The notes: generated by a model not told the origin, from the letters alone. Positions 16,844-27,292 are shown, numbered from the stretch's first letter. The stretch: DNA of 40,195 nt from an uncultured Synechococcus sp. (GCA_913050565.1 CAJWZW010000006.1:1-40195), one strand, 5' to 3'. Program-made: numbers and translations.

Positions 16844-18859
16844 TCAGGCGATCGGACCGCCGATCACGCCGAAAAGAACCACCAGGCCGATCACGCCGGC
16901 AAACACGATGAGCGCATAGAACTGGGCCCGTCCTGTCTCCAGATATTTCAGTCCTTCGCCACTGCCCAGGGTGAGCAGTCCGGTGAGGTTCACCACACCG
17001 TCGACAACCTTTGCGTCAACCTCCAGGACCTCACGTGCCAGCTTGCGGCTGCCTCGAACGAACAGTTTTTCGTTGAGAACGTCGAGATACCACTTGTTGG
17101 CAAGAAAGGCATTGACAGCTGGGAACCTCCCGGCCACCAGCTGACCGAGATCGACGCGCCGCAGGGCATAGGCCAGAACCGCCAATGTGATTCCGGAGAC
17201 GGAGATCGCAACGGAGGCTCCAGCCAGGGGCAGAAATTCTTCCCAGCTGAAGTGCTCAGCCATTTCGATGGCTTCTTCCGGATCCAGGAGACCGGCGAAG
17301 CGGCTGTTCCATGGGGTGCCCAGAAGACCAACCAGCACTGACGGGACCGCAAGGATGGCCAGGGGTGCTGCCATCGGCCAGGCCGATTCATGCACGCTGC
17401 CGCCGTGCGCATGGTGTTCATCGGGGTCTTTGCCGGCAGCTTTGAGCAGCTGCACCTGCATCGCTGAATCATTGCCTCGGAAATCCCCCTCGAACGTGAG
17501 GAAGTAGAGGCGGAACATATAAAAGGCGGTCATCCCGGCCGTCAGGAATCCCACTGCCCAGAGCAGGGGATAGCTGTTGAAGGCTTGGCCAAGGATTTCG
17601 TCCTTGCTCCAGAACCCTGCGAGAGGTGGGATGCCACTGATCGCGACGCAACCGATGAAGAAGGTTGTTGCCGTCACCGGCATCTTTTTACGGAGTCCTC
17701 CCATCAGGCGCATGTCCTGAGCCAGGATTGGTTCGTGACCCACCACCTCCTCCATGGCGTGGATCACGGAGCCGGAACCGAGGAACAGCATGGCCTTGAA
17801 GAAGGCATGGGTCACCAGGTGGAAAATGCCGGCAACCGGGGCTCCACAGCCCATCGCAAGCATCATGTATCCGAGCTGGGACACGGTGCTGTAAGCCAGT
17901 CCTTTCTTGAGATCCATCTGGGTTAAAGCGATCGATGCACCCAGGAAGCAGGTGATCGTGCCCACCACAGCGATCACCGTCTGCACAACCGGAAACTGGG
18001 AGTAGAGCGGGTCAAGCCTCGCCACAAGGAACACCCCGGCAGCAACCATCGTTGCGGCATGAATCAGGGCGGAGATCGGTGTCGGACCCTCCATGGCATC
18101 CGGTAGCCACACATGCAGCGGGAACTGGGCGGATTTGGCCATTGGCCCCATGAACACCAGCAGGCACAACAGCAGAGCTGCCCATGGGGCAACACTGCCA
18201 TTGCTCAATCCCTGTTGCAGCCCATCGGCAATCCCCTGGAAATCGAAACTTCCCGTGGCCCAGAACAAGCCAAGAATTCCCAGCAGGAGGCCAAAGTCGC
18301 CGACACGGTTCACCACAAACGCTTTCTGCGCGGCATGCGCTGCACCGTCGCGGTCGTACCAGAAGCCAACTAGCAGGTAGGAGCACATCCCCACCAGTTC
18401 CCAGAACACATAAATTTCCAGGAGGTTTGGACTGATGATCAGTCCCAGCATCGAGCTGCTGAAGAGTGCCAGGTAGGTGAAAAAGCGCACATAGCCTTTG
18501 TCATGGGCCATGTACCCGTGCGAGTAGACCATCACCAGCACAGCGACGGTGGTCACCAGCGACAGCATCACCGCTGCCAGCGGGTCCACCACGTAACCCA
18601 TCGGCAGGCTGAAGGTTCCCGCGCTAGCCCAGACAAACAGATGCTCAACCGCTGGTGCCCCGGCCAGCTGACTGGCCAGGATCGCGTAACTCAGCACAGC
18701 GGCTGCACCGACGCAGGTGATCAGCAACAGAGCAACCGGCTTGCGCAGGCGATTGATTGTGCGGTTGAAGCTGATCAGCCCCAGGCCGGTGATCACCGCT
18801 CCAAACAGAGGTAAAACCGGAATCAACCAGGCGAGTTCCGCGGCCGAAGGCATCCGCAT
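16844..18859 (-). CDS. ndhF: NAD(P)H-quinone oxidoreductase chain 5 (NdhF1)
   Basis: Large antiporter-like subunit of NDH-1, 671 residues, about 16 helices plus the long C-terminal lateral helix region. Diagnostic stretches are LLEIYVFWELVGMCSYLLVGFWYDR, AAQKAFVVNRVGDFGLLLGI, KSAQFPLHVWLPDAMEGPTPISALIHAATMVAAGVFLVARL, AYSTVSQLGYMMLAMGCG and GIPPLAGFWSKDEIL. The loop DPDEHHAHGGSVHESAWPM is His-rich but seems ordinary for cyanobacterial NdhF. Starts ATG CGG ATG; the second Met is equally possible. It is followed by ndhD on the same strand. Confidence 0.96.
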   Translation of the reverse strand: MRMPSAAELAWLIPVLPLFGAVITGLGLISFNRTINRLRKPVALLLITCVGAAAVLSYAILASQLAGAPAVEHLFVWASAGTFSLPMGYVVDPLAAVMLSLVTTVAVLVMVYSHGYMAHDKGYVRFFTYLALFSSSMLGLIISPNLLEIYVFWELVGMCSYLLVGFWYDRDGAAHAAQKAFVVNRVGDFGLLLGILGLFWATGSFDFQGIADGLQQGLSNGSVAPWAALLLCLLVFMGPMAKSAQFPLHVWLPDAMEGPTPISALIHAATMVAAGVFLVARLDPLYSQFPVVQTVIAVVGTITCFLGASIALTQMDLKKGLAYSTVSQLGYMMLAMGCGAPVAGIFHLVTHAFFKAMLFLGSGSVIHAMEEVVGHEPILAQDMRLMGGLRKKMPVTATTFFIGCVAISGIPPLAGFWSKDEILGQAFNSYPLLWAVGFLTAGMTAFYMFRLYFLTFEGDFRGNDSAMQVQLLKAAGKDPDEHHAHGGSVHESAWPMAAPLAILAVPSVLVGLLGTPWNSRFAGLLDPEEAIEMAEHFSWEEFLPLAGASVAISVSGITLAVLAYALRRVDLGQLVAGRFPAVNAFLANKWYLDVLNEKLFVRGSRKLAREVLEVDAKVVDGVVNLTGLLTLGSGEGLKYLETGRAQFYALIVFAGVIGLVVLFGVIGGPIA

Positions 18860-18886
18860 ACATCAGATGAGTGGAGTGTAAGCAGC

Positions 18887-19618
18887 TCAGCTCAGGAGTC
18901 CCTCCAGTGCGGAATTGCGCATGGCCTGCGCGGCAGTCGGGATGAACCTGTGAGCCCACCAGAACACGCCCACGGCAATGCCGATGCCGAGCTGCGCTGG
19001 GCGCAGAAATTCCCGCCAGTCCAGTTTCTGTCGTCCATCGAGTACGGCCTGGAAGGGGAAGATGGATGTCTTCGCCTTGAGGTCTTCAAACGCGTCGCCA
19101 AAGCGGATGCGGAGTCTTCGGTCGCCATGCCATACGGCAAACAGGTGGTGGCCGATCAGGCCGATGCAGGTGACCACCATGAAGCTGCTGCCGATCCAGA
19201 CTGCGTGGGTGAAGCACCAGAGGATCTGTCCCACCGCCTGAGGGTGTCGTGAGATCCGGATGATCCCAGTGGCGTAGAGACGAACCTGGGGCTTCAGCAC
19301 AGCTGGGATTTCCAGCAGGTTGTAAGTGGCTGGATAAAGGAACAGGAAACTGACGGCTGTTCCAATCCACATCAGGGGGATCATCCCCGGCACTCCCTGC
19401 AGATTCCACAGGCGCAATCCGTCGTAGCGGTGCGCGAGAAACCAGCCGATCACCACCACTGCCGAAGGGATGCTCGCGGAAGCGAACACAACCCGCCAGG
19501 CCCGTGCCCCGATCACCTCTTCAGCCCTGCTGCGCAGTGCAGCGCCACCGCTGTGGATCACTGCGAAAAGCACCAGCATCACCAGCATCACCAGGCTGCT
19601 TTGGTGGGTTGCGACCAT
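18887..19618 (-). CDS. NnrU-family membrane protein, candidate 15-cis-zeta-carotene isomerase
   Basis: A 243-residue polytopic membrane protein of the NnrU family, to which plant Z-ISO belongs. About six helices. Family marks are LVLFAVIHSGGAALRSRAEEVIG at the N-terminus (the IHSGGA His is a heme-ligand candidate by analogy to Z-ISO), RISRHPQAVGQILWCFTHAVWIGSS and HHLFAVWHGDRRLRIRFGDAFEDLK. Z-ISO is needed between CrtP and CrtQ, and crtP and crtB lie 2 kb away, so carotenoid isomerisation is a reasonable guess; denitrification genes are absent. The start is the ATG at 19618 rather than the tracked TTG. It is divergent from rbcR. Confidence 0.85.
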   Translation of the reverse strand: MVATHQSSLVMLVMLVLFAVIHSGGAALRSRAEEVIGARAWRVVFASASIPSAVVVIGWFLAHRYDGLRLWNLQGVPGMIPLMWIGTAVSFLFLYPATYNLLEIPAVLKPQVRLYATGIIRISRHPQAVGQILWCFTHAVWIGSSFMVVTCIGLIGHHLFAVWHGDRRLRIRFGDAFEDLKAKTSIFPFQAVLDGRQKLDWREFLRPAQLGIGIAVGVFWWAHRFIPTAAQAMRNSALEGLLS

Positions 19619-19699
19619 CAACGGGTTGAGATATGGCCGTGATTCTGGCGCTTGGTCTCTGCAGACCTAGATTTTGAGGCCCTCGCCGGCAATGCTGCG

Positions 19700-20665
19700 G
19701 TGGCTGATCTGCCGTTCACCCTTGATCAGCTCCGGATCCTGCGCGCGATTGTGAGCGAAGGGAGCTTCAAGAAGGCAGCCGACAGTTTGTATGTGACTCA
19801 GCCGGCGGTCAGCCTGCAGATTCAGAACCTCGAGAAGCAACTGGAGGTGTCCCTGTTTGACAGAGGCGGCCGCAAGGCTCAGCTGACTGAGGCAGGTCAC
19901 CTGCTGCTGAGTTACTGCGACCGGATTCTCAGCCAATGCCATGAAGCATGTCGGGCTCTGGATGACCTCCACAACCTCAAGGGAGGTTCATTGATCGTGG
20001 GTGCCAGCCAGACCACGGGCACCTATCTGATGCCGCGGATGATCGGGCTTTTTCGTCAGAAATATCCGGATGTGGCTGTTCAGCTTCAGGTGCACAGCAC
20101 CCGCCGCACCGGCTGGAGCGTTGCCAATGGACAGATTGATCTGGCGATCATCGGTGGTGAACTGCCCCCTGAGTTGAAGGAGCTGCTGCAGGTGGTCCCC
20201 TATGCCAGCGACGAACTCGCGCTTGTGCTGCCCGTGAAGCATCCTCTGGCACGCCTGCCGGAGCTCACCAAAGAGGACCTCTACCGGCTGGGTTTCGTTT
20301 GCCTCGACACGCAATCCACCACTCGAAAGATGGTGGATCAACTGCTGGCACGCTCCGGGCTCGACGTGCACCGTCTACGGATCGAGATGGAGCTCAATTC
20401 ACTGGAAGCGATCAAGAACGCTGTCCAGGCGGGTCTGGGCGCGGCTTTCGTCCCGGTGGTTTCGATCGAGCGTGAACTGGCCGCCGGCACCATTCATCGA
20501 CCGCCGGTTGTGGATCTGCAAGTGCGGCGGCAGCTGAAACTGATCACCCACCCAGCCCGTTATTCATCGAGGGCTTCAGCGGCGTTTCGGCTGGATGTGC
20601 TGCCGGTGTTCGCGAGTGCCGACAGCCCACTTCGTCAGAACCAATCAGCAGGGGATCAGAACTGA
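19700..20665 (+). CDS. rbcR: LysR-type regulator RbcR
   Basis: A 321-residue LysR regulator matching cyanobacterial/plastid RbcR (Ycf30), which activates RuBisCO and related carbon-fixation genes. The N-terminal HTH is [63 protein letters not shown]. The effector domain includes [29 protein letters not shown] and [23 protein letters not shown] start at the GTG at 19700 ([10 protein letters not shown]), the usual family N-terminus; the tracked TTG adds 16 unlike residues. It is divergent from the NnrU gene and overlaps the DUF3172 gene by 10 nt at the 3' end. Confidence 0.93.
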   Translation: MADLPFTLDQLRILRAIVSEGSFKKAADSLYVTQPAVSLQIQNLEKQLEVSLFDRGGRKAQLTEAGHLLLSYCDRILSQCHEACRALDDLHNLKGGSLIVGASQTTGTYLMPRMIGLFRQKYPDVAVQLQVHSTRRTGWSVANGQIDLAIIGGELPPELKELLQVVPYASDELALVLPVKHPLARLPELTKEDLYRLGFVCLDTQSTTRKMVDQLLARSGLDVHRLRIEMELNSLEAIKNAVQAGLGAAFVPVVSIERELAAGTIHRPPVVDLQVRRQLKLITHPARYSSRASAAFRLDVLPVFASADSPLRQNQSAGDQN

Positions 20666-20667
20666 TC
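20654..20667. repeat. Inverted repeat holding both convergent stop codons
   Basis: GATCAG-AA-CTGATC is a short palindrome with a 2-nt centre in which rbcR (plus) and DUF3172 (minus) both end with TGATC. There is no U-tract, so a terminator is not evident. Confidence 0.5.
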
Positions 20668-21294
20668 GGCCTCTGTGTTGCCGATGGACTCCTCCGCTCC
20701 AGCAACGCCACGGGTCAGGAAGCGATTCTGGCTGATGTCGGTCTGGTAAACGCAGCGGACAACTGGCTTGTCGCGGACAGATCCGATGTAGGCGAACGTG
20801 TTCATCCGCTGTTTGCACTCCCGCTCCTGTTCAGCGGTGATCGCCCCTTCCTTGCGCAAAACCGACCAGTTCTCTCTTCGGATCACGCAACCCGGCTGCA
20901 GGGTGGGCTGTGTGACAAAGCTGCTGGAGGGATTGAGTGTGGTGTACATCTCAATGTCCATCACAAAGGCACTGGCCCCCCACTGGCGACAGAACTCAGG
21001 GTCCGGAACGGCCATGTCCAGTTGCTGGGAGCTGGCGATGTTGCCTTGATCGCCCTGGGTCGTGCTGGTGACGGCGCTGCCGATGCCGATTCCCACGACG
21101 AGCACCCCGGCCAGAACCGCCACGGTGAGGGTGCTGAAGCTGAAACCACCCTGCTGGCTGGGCTGGGGGGGATTGGAGTAACCCCGTCCGTAGTCCCGCT
21201 CGCCACCTCCGCGTCGGTCATAGCGGCCGTCTCTGGAGTCACCCCGTCGTGCGTCACCGCGTCGGGGATCCGGGTCGTAGCGGGGAGGTGTCAC
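20656..21294 (-). CDS. DUF3172 family membrane protein
   Basis: A 212-residue cyanobacterial protein. Residues 1-50 are a disordered, Arg/Asp/Gly/Tyr-rich tail ([28 protein letters not shown]). One helix follows at about 50-72 ([25 protein letters not shown]). A soluble domain of about 130 residues has the conserved [49 protein letters not shown] and [15 protein letters not shown]. Four cysteines in that domain could form disulfides. Function is unknown. It starts with GTG in a GTGA overlap with the ndhM stop, so it is translated with ndhM, which suggests a link to NDH-1. Confidence 0.88.
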   Translation of the reverse strand: MTPPRYDPDPRRGDARRGDSRDGRYDRRGGGERDYGRGYSNPPQPSQQGGFSFSTLTVAVLAGVLVVGIGIGSAVTSTTQGDQGNIASSQQLDMAVPDPEFCRQWGASAFVMDIEMYTTLNPSSSFVTQPTLQPGCVIRRENWSVLRKEGAITAEQERECKQRMNTFAYIGSVRDKPVVRCVYQTDISQNRFLTRGVAGAEESIGNTEADQF

Positions 21295-21638
21295 AGCAGT
21301 TCAGGAGTCCTTGGAAGACCCATCGAGAAGTTCTGTACGCGCCCATCGGGGTTGTAGCTCAGCTCCCCGGCCTGAAGCAGCTGACGGATGAATCCTTCCA
21401 GGTCGGTGCCGATTCGCCTCAGGGTGTAGTCGCTCAATTCGCCGGTTCCGGCTGCTTCAACAAGATCCCTGAACTGCTGCTGCACCTTGCTGACGGTGGA
21501 GTCACTCCAGAGGAACTCATTGTCTGGATCGAGATCAAGGGTGAGCTGGTCATCCGATGCCACCAGATCGTCGTTCACCACAGTGGCTGTGAACAGTCGG
21601 ACATGACGTGTGGTGCACTTCAGCAGAGTCTCGGCCAT
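21291..21638 (-). CDS. ndhM: NAD(P)H-quinone oxidoreductase subunit M
   Basis: Oxygenic-photosynthesis-specific peripheral subunit of NDH-1, on the cytoplasmic arm near the ferredoxin-binding site. The 115 residues include the family stretches [73 protein letters not shown]. Length and order match known NdhM. It is divergent from crtP with 85 nt between starts and overlaps the DUF3172 start by four bases (GTGA). Confidence 0.95.
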   Translation of the reverse strand: MAETLLKCTTRHVRLFTATVVNDDLVASDDQLTLDLDPDNEFLWSDSTVSKVQQQFRDLVEAAGTGELSDYTLRRIGTDLEGFIRQLLQAGELSYNPDGRVQNFSMGLPRTPELL

Positions 21639-21696
21639 GTCCCACGGGAGAGAGTGAGGGGACTTTAAGAAGCAGAAGGGGAACCAGCCCTTTTAA

Positions 21697-23142
<1,446 letters not shown>

Positions 23143-23145
23143 ACC

Positions 23146-24054
23146 ATGCCCCTCGTCTTCAAGGATCTCGACGCAGCCTTTGAGGCTTGCCGTCGGGAGA
23201 CCGCCGAGTGGGCCAAAACCTTTTACATCGGCACGTTGCTTCTCCCTCCTGAGAAACGACGTGCAATCTGGGCGATTTATGTCTGGTGTCGTCGTACCGA
23301 TGAGCTCATGGACAGCCCGGAAGCTCAGGCTCGTCCTGTCCATGAACTAGCGGATCGTCTCGATCACTGGGAAGCGAAGACGCGTGCTCTGTTCCGGGGG
23401 AACGTTGCCGATGATCTTGATGCAGTGATGGTGGACACCCTGGAGCGTTTTCCGCAGGGAATTCAGCCATACCTGGACATGATCGAGGGCCAGCGGATGG
23501 ATCTCACCTGGACGCGATATCCGCGATTTGAGGATCTCAAGCTCTACTGCTATCGCGTGGCCGGGACGGTTGGCTTGATGACCCAGGGTGTGATGGGCGT
23601 TGATCAGGCCTACACCACGGCTCCCTGGAGTCACCAACCGGACACCTCTGATGCTGCTGTCGCTCTGGGGATTGCCAACCAGCTCACCAACATCCTCAGG
23701 GATGTCGGTGAGGATCGCGGTCGCGGGCGTATCTATCTGCCCCAGGAGGATCTGGAGCGCTTCGGCTATTCCGAAGATGATCTGATGTCCGGAACACTCA
23801 ACCAGGCCTGGCGCGAGCTGATGGCCTTTCAGCTGGCGAGAGCCCGGGACTGGTTCGCTCGCTCCGAGGCTGGAGTGAGGTGGCTTTCCAAGGATGCCCG
23901 TTGGCCGGTTTGGACGTCGCTGCGTTTGTACCGCGGCATTCTTGATGCCATCGAACGCATTGACTACGACGTGTTCAACAATCGCGCTTACGTCGGCAAA
24001 TTCAGCAAGCTTCTTGATCTTCCTCGCTCGTTTTTATTGGCTCAGGCACGCTGA
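23146..24054 (+). CDS. crtB: Phytoene synthase
   Basis: Head-to-head condensation of two geranylgeranyl diphosphates to 15-cis-phytoene, the entry to carotenoids. Both Asp-rich substrate/Mg motifs are present: RRTDELMD (about 43-50) and NQLTNILRDVGEDRGRGRIYLPQEDL (about 178-203). Other family parts are GTLLLPPEKRRAIWAIYVWCR and YCYRVAGTVGLM. The 302 residues are a full-length enzyme. It begins 3 nt after the crtP stop and is followed by a strong hairpin terminator. Confidence 0.97.
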   Translation: MPLVFKDLDAAFEACRRETAEWAKTFYIGTLLLPPEKRRAIWAIYVWCRRTDELMDSPEAQARPVHELADRLDHWEAKTRALFRGNVADDLDAVMVDTLERFPQGIQPYLDMIEGQRMDLTWTRYPRFEDLKLYCYRVAGTVGLMTQGVMGVDQAYTTAPWSHQPDTSDAAVALGIANQLTNILRDVGEDRGRGRIYLPQEDLERFGYSEDDLMSGTLNQAWRELMAFQLARARDWFARSEAGVRWLSKDARWPVWTSLRLYRGILDAIERIDYDVFNNRAYVGKFSKLLDLPRSFLLAQAR

Positions 24055-24085
24055 AACAGCTCAATCAGAGTGTTTGCAGAGCCAT

Positions 24086-24117
24086 AAAAAACCCCTGTTG
24101 GTTATTCAACAGGGGTT
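24086..24117. terminator. Bidirectional terminator between crtB and the RRM gene
   Basis: An 11-bp perfect stem, AACCCCTGTTG / CAACAGGGGTT, with loop GTTATT. Toward the minus strand it runs into six Us; toward the plus strand it is followed by TTGCG and then five Ts. It therefore probably ends both crtB and the convergent RRM gene. Confidence 0.9.
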
Positions 24118-24145
24118 GCGTCTTTTTCATCCTGATTAAGACAAT

Positions 24146-24571
24146 TCAGACTGCTGTTTTCTGGTTGCCGAGAAGATCCTTCAGTTTGGAAAGTTCACCA
24201 GCCCAGCGGGGGTCCGGTGCACCCTCACTCTTGGCATCGCTGTGCACCACCTTGTTCACTGCCTTGCGGGCCACCTGAGGCTGACCACTGGCGCTGGCTC
24301 CCCCCCGACGATTTCCGCCACTTTCACGGCGCTCGGATCGCTCAACGCGCAGGTTGCTTCCGCCGAAATCCTTGCCGTTGAGTTGCTCGATCAGGGCATC
24401 GGCAACTTTTTCGTCGTCAACATTGGCGAAGCCGAATCCACGGCTGGCTCCTGTCTCACGATCCAGAACGGCCTTGAAGCGAATTCCTTCCCCAATGGAC
24501 TTGAGCAGAGCTGCCAGCTCCTGTTCATCAAAGGTCTGCGGCAGGTTGCCGATGTACAAGCGAATGCTCAT
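24146..24571 (-). CDS. RRM-type RNA-binding protein
   Basis: A 141-residue cyanobacterial RNA-binding protein with one RRM: RNP2 LYIGNL (about 5-10) and RNP1 RGFGFANV (about 44-51). A Gly/Arg/Ser linker (SERRESGGNRRGGASASG) and a conserved C-terminal DPRWAGELSKLKDLL helix follow. Such proteins bind mRNA and in some cyanobacteria are cold-induced. The C-terminal helix looks like a partner-binding motif. It shares its terminator with crtB. Confidence 0.93.
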   Translation of the reverse strand: MSIRLYIGNLPQTFDEQELAALLKSIGEGIRFKAVLDRETGASRGFGFANVDDEKVADALIEQLNGKDFGGSNLRVERSERRESGGNRRGGASASGQPQVARKAVNKVVHSDAKSEGAPDPRWAGELSKLKDLLGNQKTAV

Positions 24572-24634
24572 GAAGGAAGGGAAATGCGATTCGTCGGTGT
24601 CGGACCGTCATCGTTGACACACCAGCAAAGTTAA

Positions 24635-25774
24635 TCACAGAGCCTCTCTCTCCAAGACCCACCACCGGCGTGCCTCCTCCAAAGCCTGCTCCTGCCCTCT
24701 GATGCGACCGAAGGCAGCTTCCTGGCGTAAATGGGCCAGCAGAGTGCCCACCACGGGGCCAGCAGGTATCGCAAGGACCTCCATCAGGGTCTTGCCGCTG
24801 AGGGGGAAGCGGGGATGAAACAGAGGGTCCTCCGTGTCCCGCCAGCGTCTGAGCCAGGTGTCCTGAACCGCTCGGTTCAGCTGAAGAATCAGGGCCGGTA
24901 AATCCGGTTCCAGATCGAGATGCAACTGCAGGCGGTCCTCTTCCGCGAGTTGCTCCAGCTGTGGTCCTGCAGCCTGAAGCCAGTGTCGGAGGCGTCGGCA
25001 ACGCTGCTGGAGAGCTCGACTGGCCCGCAGCTGTCCAAGGCCTTGCTCACTGATCAAGCCGCTCAGGCGGGCCAGTGGCAACGCTTCCTGCCTTTCTTCA
25101 GCGGTGAACAGTGCGGCGTCGTTCAAGGTTGGAAGCGTCTGATGGGCAGCCCAGGGAGCCATCAGCTCCAGTCGGTTCAGCTGTTCGAGGGCCTCATCCG
25201 CATGTGGACCGGCAACCAGCTTCTGGATTTCGGCAAGGATCCGCTCGGGCGCGGCTTCTTTGAGCCGATGTCGAAGGCTGCGGATCCACTCGGCTGTTCT
25301 TGCATCCAGCGTCAGCGGAATCTGCGCCAGCAGTCGCGGGCCCCGCAACAACCGCAGCGGATCAGCGCAAAGGTTGTCCTCCCGCACCGCGCTCAGTCGC
25401 CCTTCGGCGAGGTCCTCAAGTCCACCGGTGGGATCCACAAGTTCGCCTGCTGGATTGAGCGGAAGAGCGATGGCATTCAGCCGGTAGTCCCGTCGCCAGA
25501 GGTCGTCCTCAAGGCTGCTCCCCTCCCGTCTCGCGATGTCGATGGTCCAGCCTTTCAGCACCAGCCTGGCGATGTCACGCGCCTCGTCCAGCGCAATGAA
25601 ACTGCCCCCAAGTCTCCGTTTCAGCTGTCGCGCCAGCTCAAGGGCGCCGGAGCGAACAACCAGATCGAGGTCCGGCCGGGCCGGCAGGCGATTCAGGAGG
25701 GCATCCCTCACTGCCCCGCCCACCAGGGCTGTTTCCTCAGGAAGCAGCGGCAATGGAACGGGCCAGCTTTCCAT
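24635..25774 (-). CDS. tRNA nucleotidyltransferase / poly(A) polymerase family
   Basis: Class II nucleotidyltransferase that completes tRNA 3' CCA ends. Motifs are ALVGGAVRDALLNRL, RPDLDLVV (catalytic Asp pair), the RRDYRLNAIAL block and CADPLRLLRGPRLLAQ. The C-terminal half is helical and Arg/Leu-rich. Some cyanobacteria split the job into CC-adding and A-adding enzymes, which cannot be told apart here. The tracked start at 25849 would share the bases CATG with the divergent ycf34 start, leaving no room for a ribosome site. I prefer the ATG at 25774 (MESWPVPLPLLPEETALVGG), giving 379 residues. Neither tRNA in this window encodes CCA. Confidence 0.88.
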   Translation of the reverse strand: MESWPVPLPLLPEETALVGGAVRDALLNRLPARPDLDLVVRSGALELARQLKRRLGGSFIALDEARDIARLVLKGWTIDIARREGSSLEDDLWRRDYRLNAIALPLNPAGELVDPTGGLEDLAEGRLSAVREDNLCADPLRLLRGPRLLAQIPLTLDARTAEWIRSLRHRLKEAAPERILAEIQKLVAGPHADEALEQLNRLELMAPWAAHQTLPTLNDAALFTAEERQEALPLARLSGLISEQGLGQLRASRALQQRCRRLRHWLQAAGPQLEQLAEEDRLQLHLDLEPDLPALILQLNRAVQDTWLRRWRDTEDPLFHPRFPLSGKTLMEVLAIPAGPVVGTLLAHLRQEAAFGRIRGQEQALEEARRWWVLEREAL

Positions 25775-25847
25775 CGCCAGACGCTGTCGAACCTGCTCAG
25801 ATCGACTTCGGCGATTCAGAATGACATCCGATGCGGCGGAGGAGGAC

Positions 25848-26099
25848 ATGTGTATCTGTGTGGACTGCCGCTGGGTCGATCGCTGCCAGGCCTATCACGC
25901 TGTCGAACGTCAGCATGGTGCACCTCACCTGACGGCGCATCCGGATCTGGTGCCACTTGAGCCACGCATTCACATCTCGGTTCTCGACCTTCCCGGTGGC
26001 GCTTCCGGTGTGGAGTGGGATGTAAGGGCCTGTACCAGTTTCGATGCCGAGCCAGGACGTTGGAGTCGGTTGCGCCCCGGTGAGGCTCTGCCGCGATGA
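25848..26099 (+). CDS. ycf34: Ycf34 family iron-sulfur protein
   Basis: A conserved cyanobacterial/plastid protein of 83 residues. The N-terminal cysteine cluster MCICVDCRWVDRC (Cys 2, 4, 7, 13) is the family hallmark and is reported to hold an Fe-S cluster. VEWDVRACTSFDAEPGRWSRLRPGE follows. A role in photosynthetic electron transport has been suggested. The start follows a strong GGAGGA Shine-Dalgarno. The ORF track hides it inside a longer frame from 25536. The tsaB gene starts 15 nt after its stop. Confidence 0.94.
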   Translation: MCICVDCRWVDRCQAYHAVERQHGAPHLTAHPDLVPLEPRIHISVLDLPGGASGVEWDVRACTSFDAEPGRWSRLRPGEALPR

Positions 26100-26114
26100 C
26101 ACAGCTGAACTGTT

Positions 26115-26717
26115 GTGAGTGACACCATTCCGACTCAGCTCCTGGCCCTGCACAGCTGTACGGATCGTTTCGGGGTTGCAGTGCAGCAATCGTTGGGAAC
26201 GCCCCGCGTGGCTGTCTTTGATGACGGTCGAAGTCTGTCCAACAGCCTGATCGAGCGTGTTGATTCCCTTCTGCCCCGCAGTCGCTGGGACCGGATTCGG
26301 GGGATTGCCGTCGCTACGGGCCCAGGAGGCTTCACCGGCACCCGTCTGACGGTGGTCATGGCTCGCACCCTGGCTCAGCAACTGGACTGCCCCTTGCTCG
26401 GCGTGAGCTCCTTCGCTCTCATGGCCCAGCGCATGCCGTGCCGTCATCAACCGTTCTGGATCACCCAGGTTCTGCCTCGTCGTGGAGTGGTCGCTGGTCG
26501 GTACAGCGTTGCCGGCGACACGGTGACCGAGATCGAGGTTCCCCATTTGCTTGAGGAGGGTCGAGTTGTCACGCCGGCACTTGCAGCGGAGCTCGATGTC
26601 GAGGCTGATGTCGTCTCTCTGATGGCTCAGCTCCAGCACAGCCTTGAGCGGCGAGATCGCCTCCCTTGGCAGGAGGTTCTGCCGATTTATCCCACGTCGC
26701 CGGTGGGTCCTGTCTGA
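26115..26717 (+). CDS. tsaB: tRNA threonylcarbamoyladenosine biosynthesis protein TsaB
   Basis: Non-catalytic partner of TsaD in forming t6A at position 37 of ANN-decoding tRNAs (such as the tRNA-Asn in this window). ASKHA-fold marks are LLALHSCTDRFGVAV, SNSLIERVDSLL, GIAVATGPGGFTGTRLTVVMARTLAQQLDCPLLGVSSF. The 200-residue length is normal, and the TsaD metal site is absent, as expected for TsaB. Starts with GTG. Its stop overlaps the next gene in TGATG. Confidence 0.93.
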   Translation: MSDTIPTQLLALHSCTDRFGVAVQQSLGTPRVAVFDDGRSLSNSLIERVDSLLPRSRWDRIRGIAVATGPGGFTGTRLTVVMARTLAQQLDCPLLGVSSFALMAQRMPCRHQPFWITQVLPRRGVVAGRYSVAGDTVTEIEVPHLLEEGRVVTPALAAELDVEADVVSLMAQLQHSLERRDRLPWQEVLPIYPTSPVGPV

Positions 26718-27292
26718 TGGCGGGTCTGCGGACCGGAATTCTGTTGAGTGCAGGCCTGGCGATGTGGATGGTCGGAGCAGGTCCGCTTGCGCCCTATCGC
26801 CGCGCCCTGTTCGATCGCAGTGCACCTCAGCTGGTGCTGGTGCTCGGTGGGGATGTTGATCGTGAGCGCGTTGGAGCTCGCCTGGCCCGTGAACTGGATC
26901 TACCTCTGTTGGTCAGTGGTGGCAGCAATCCGGAATATGCAACCTGGTTGATTGAGGAAGAGGGGCTGGATGCAGAGCGTGTTGAACTCGATTACCGAGC
27001 CCAGGACACGCTGGGAAATTTCACGTCCCTGGTCGATGAGTTGCAGGACCGGCGTGTGCGGCATCTGTTGCTTGTCACCAGTGCTGATCATCTGGCTCGA
27101 TCGATGGCCGTGGGGCAGGTGGTGGCGGGAAGTCGCGGGATCCACATCACAGGGGTTCCTGTGGCCTGTGAGCCTCGCTGCGTTGCGGAGAGTCCTGTGA
27201 AGAGATGGCGCGACTGGGTCAGGGCTGTGGCGTGGGTGGCCACGGGGCGAGACCTCAGGGACGTGGCGGCTCCAGTTCAAGAAGTGCGTTGA
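26717..27292 (+). CDS. YdcF/DUF218 family protein
   Basis: A 191-residue protein of the DUF218 (YdcF/SanA-like) family, about which little biochemistry is known. An N-terminal helix (about 5-20, TGILLSAGLAMWMVGAG) anchors it in the membrane. The domain has LVLVLGGDVDRERVGARLARELDLPLLVSGG, ARVELDYRAQDTLGNF-like DAERVELDYRAQDTLGNF, and LLLVTSADHLARSM. The tracked ORF starts 17 codons upstream inside tsaB; the ATG at 26717 in TGATG is the natural start. Its last 38 nt overlap plsC tail to tail. Confidence 0.88.
   Translation: MAGLRTGILLSAGLAMWMVGAGPLAPYRRALFDRSAPQLVLVLGGDVDRERVGARLARELDLPLLVSGGSNPEYATWLIEEEGLDAERVELDYRAQDTLGNFTSLVDELQDRRVRHLLLVTSADHLARSMAVGQVVAGSRGIHITGVPVACEPRCVAESPVKRWRDWVRAVAWVATGRDLRDVAAPVQEVR

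Noticed and set aside
24920-25960. 346-codon ORF antisense to the tRNA nucleotidyltransferase
   Set aside because: It mirrors a well-conserved enzyme, has odd low-complexity composition and no recognisable motif.
25797-26825. 342-codon ORF antisense to ycf34, tsaB and the YdcF gene
   Set aside because: It spans three recognisable genes on the opposite strand, including their start regions.
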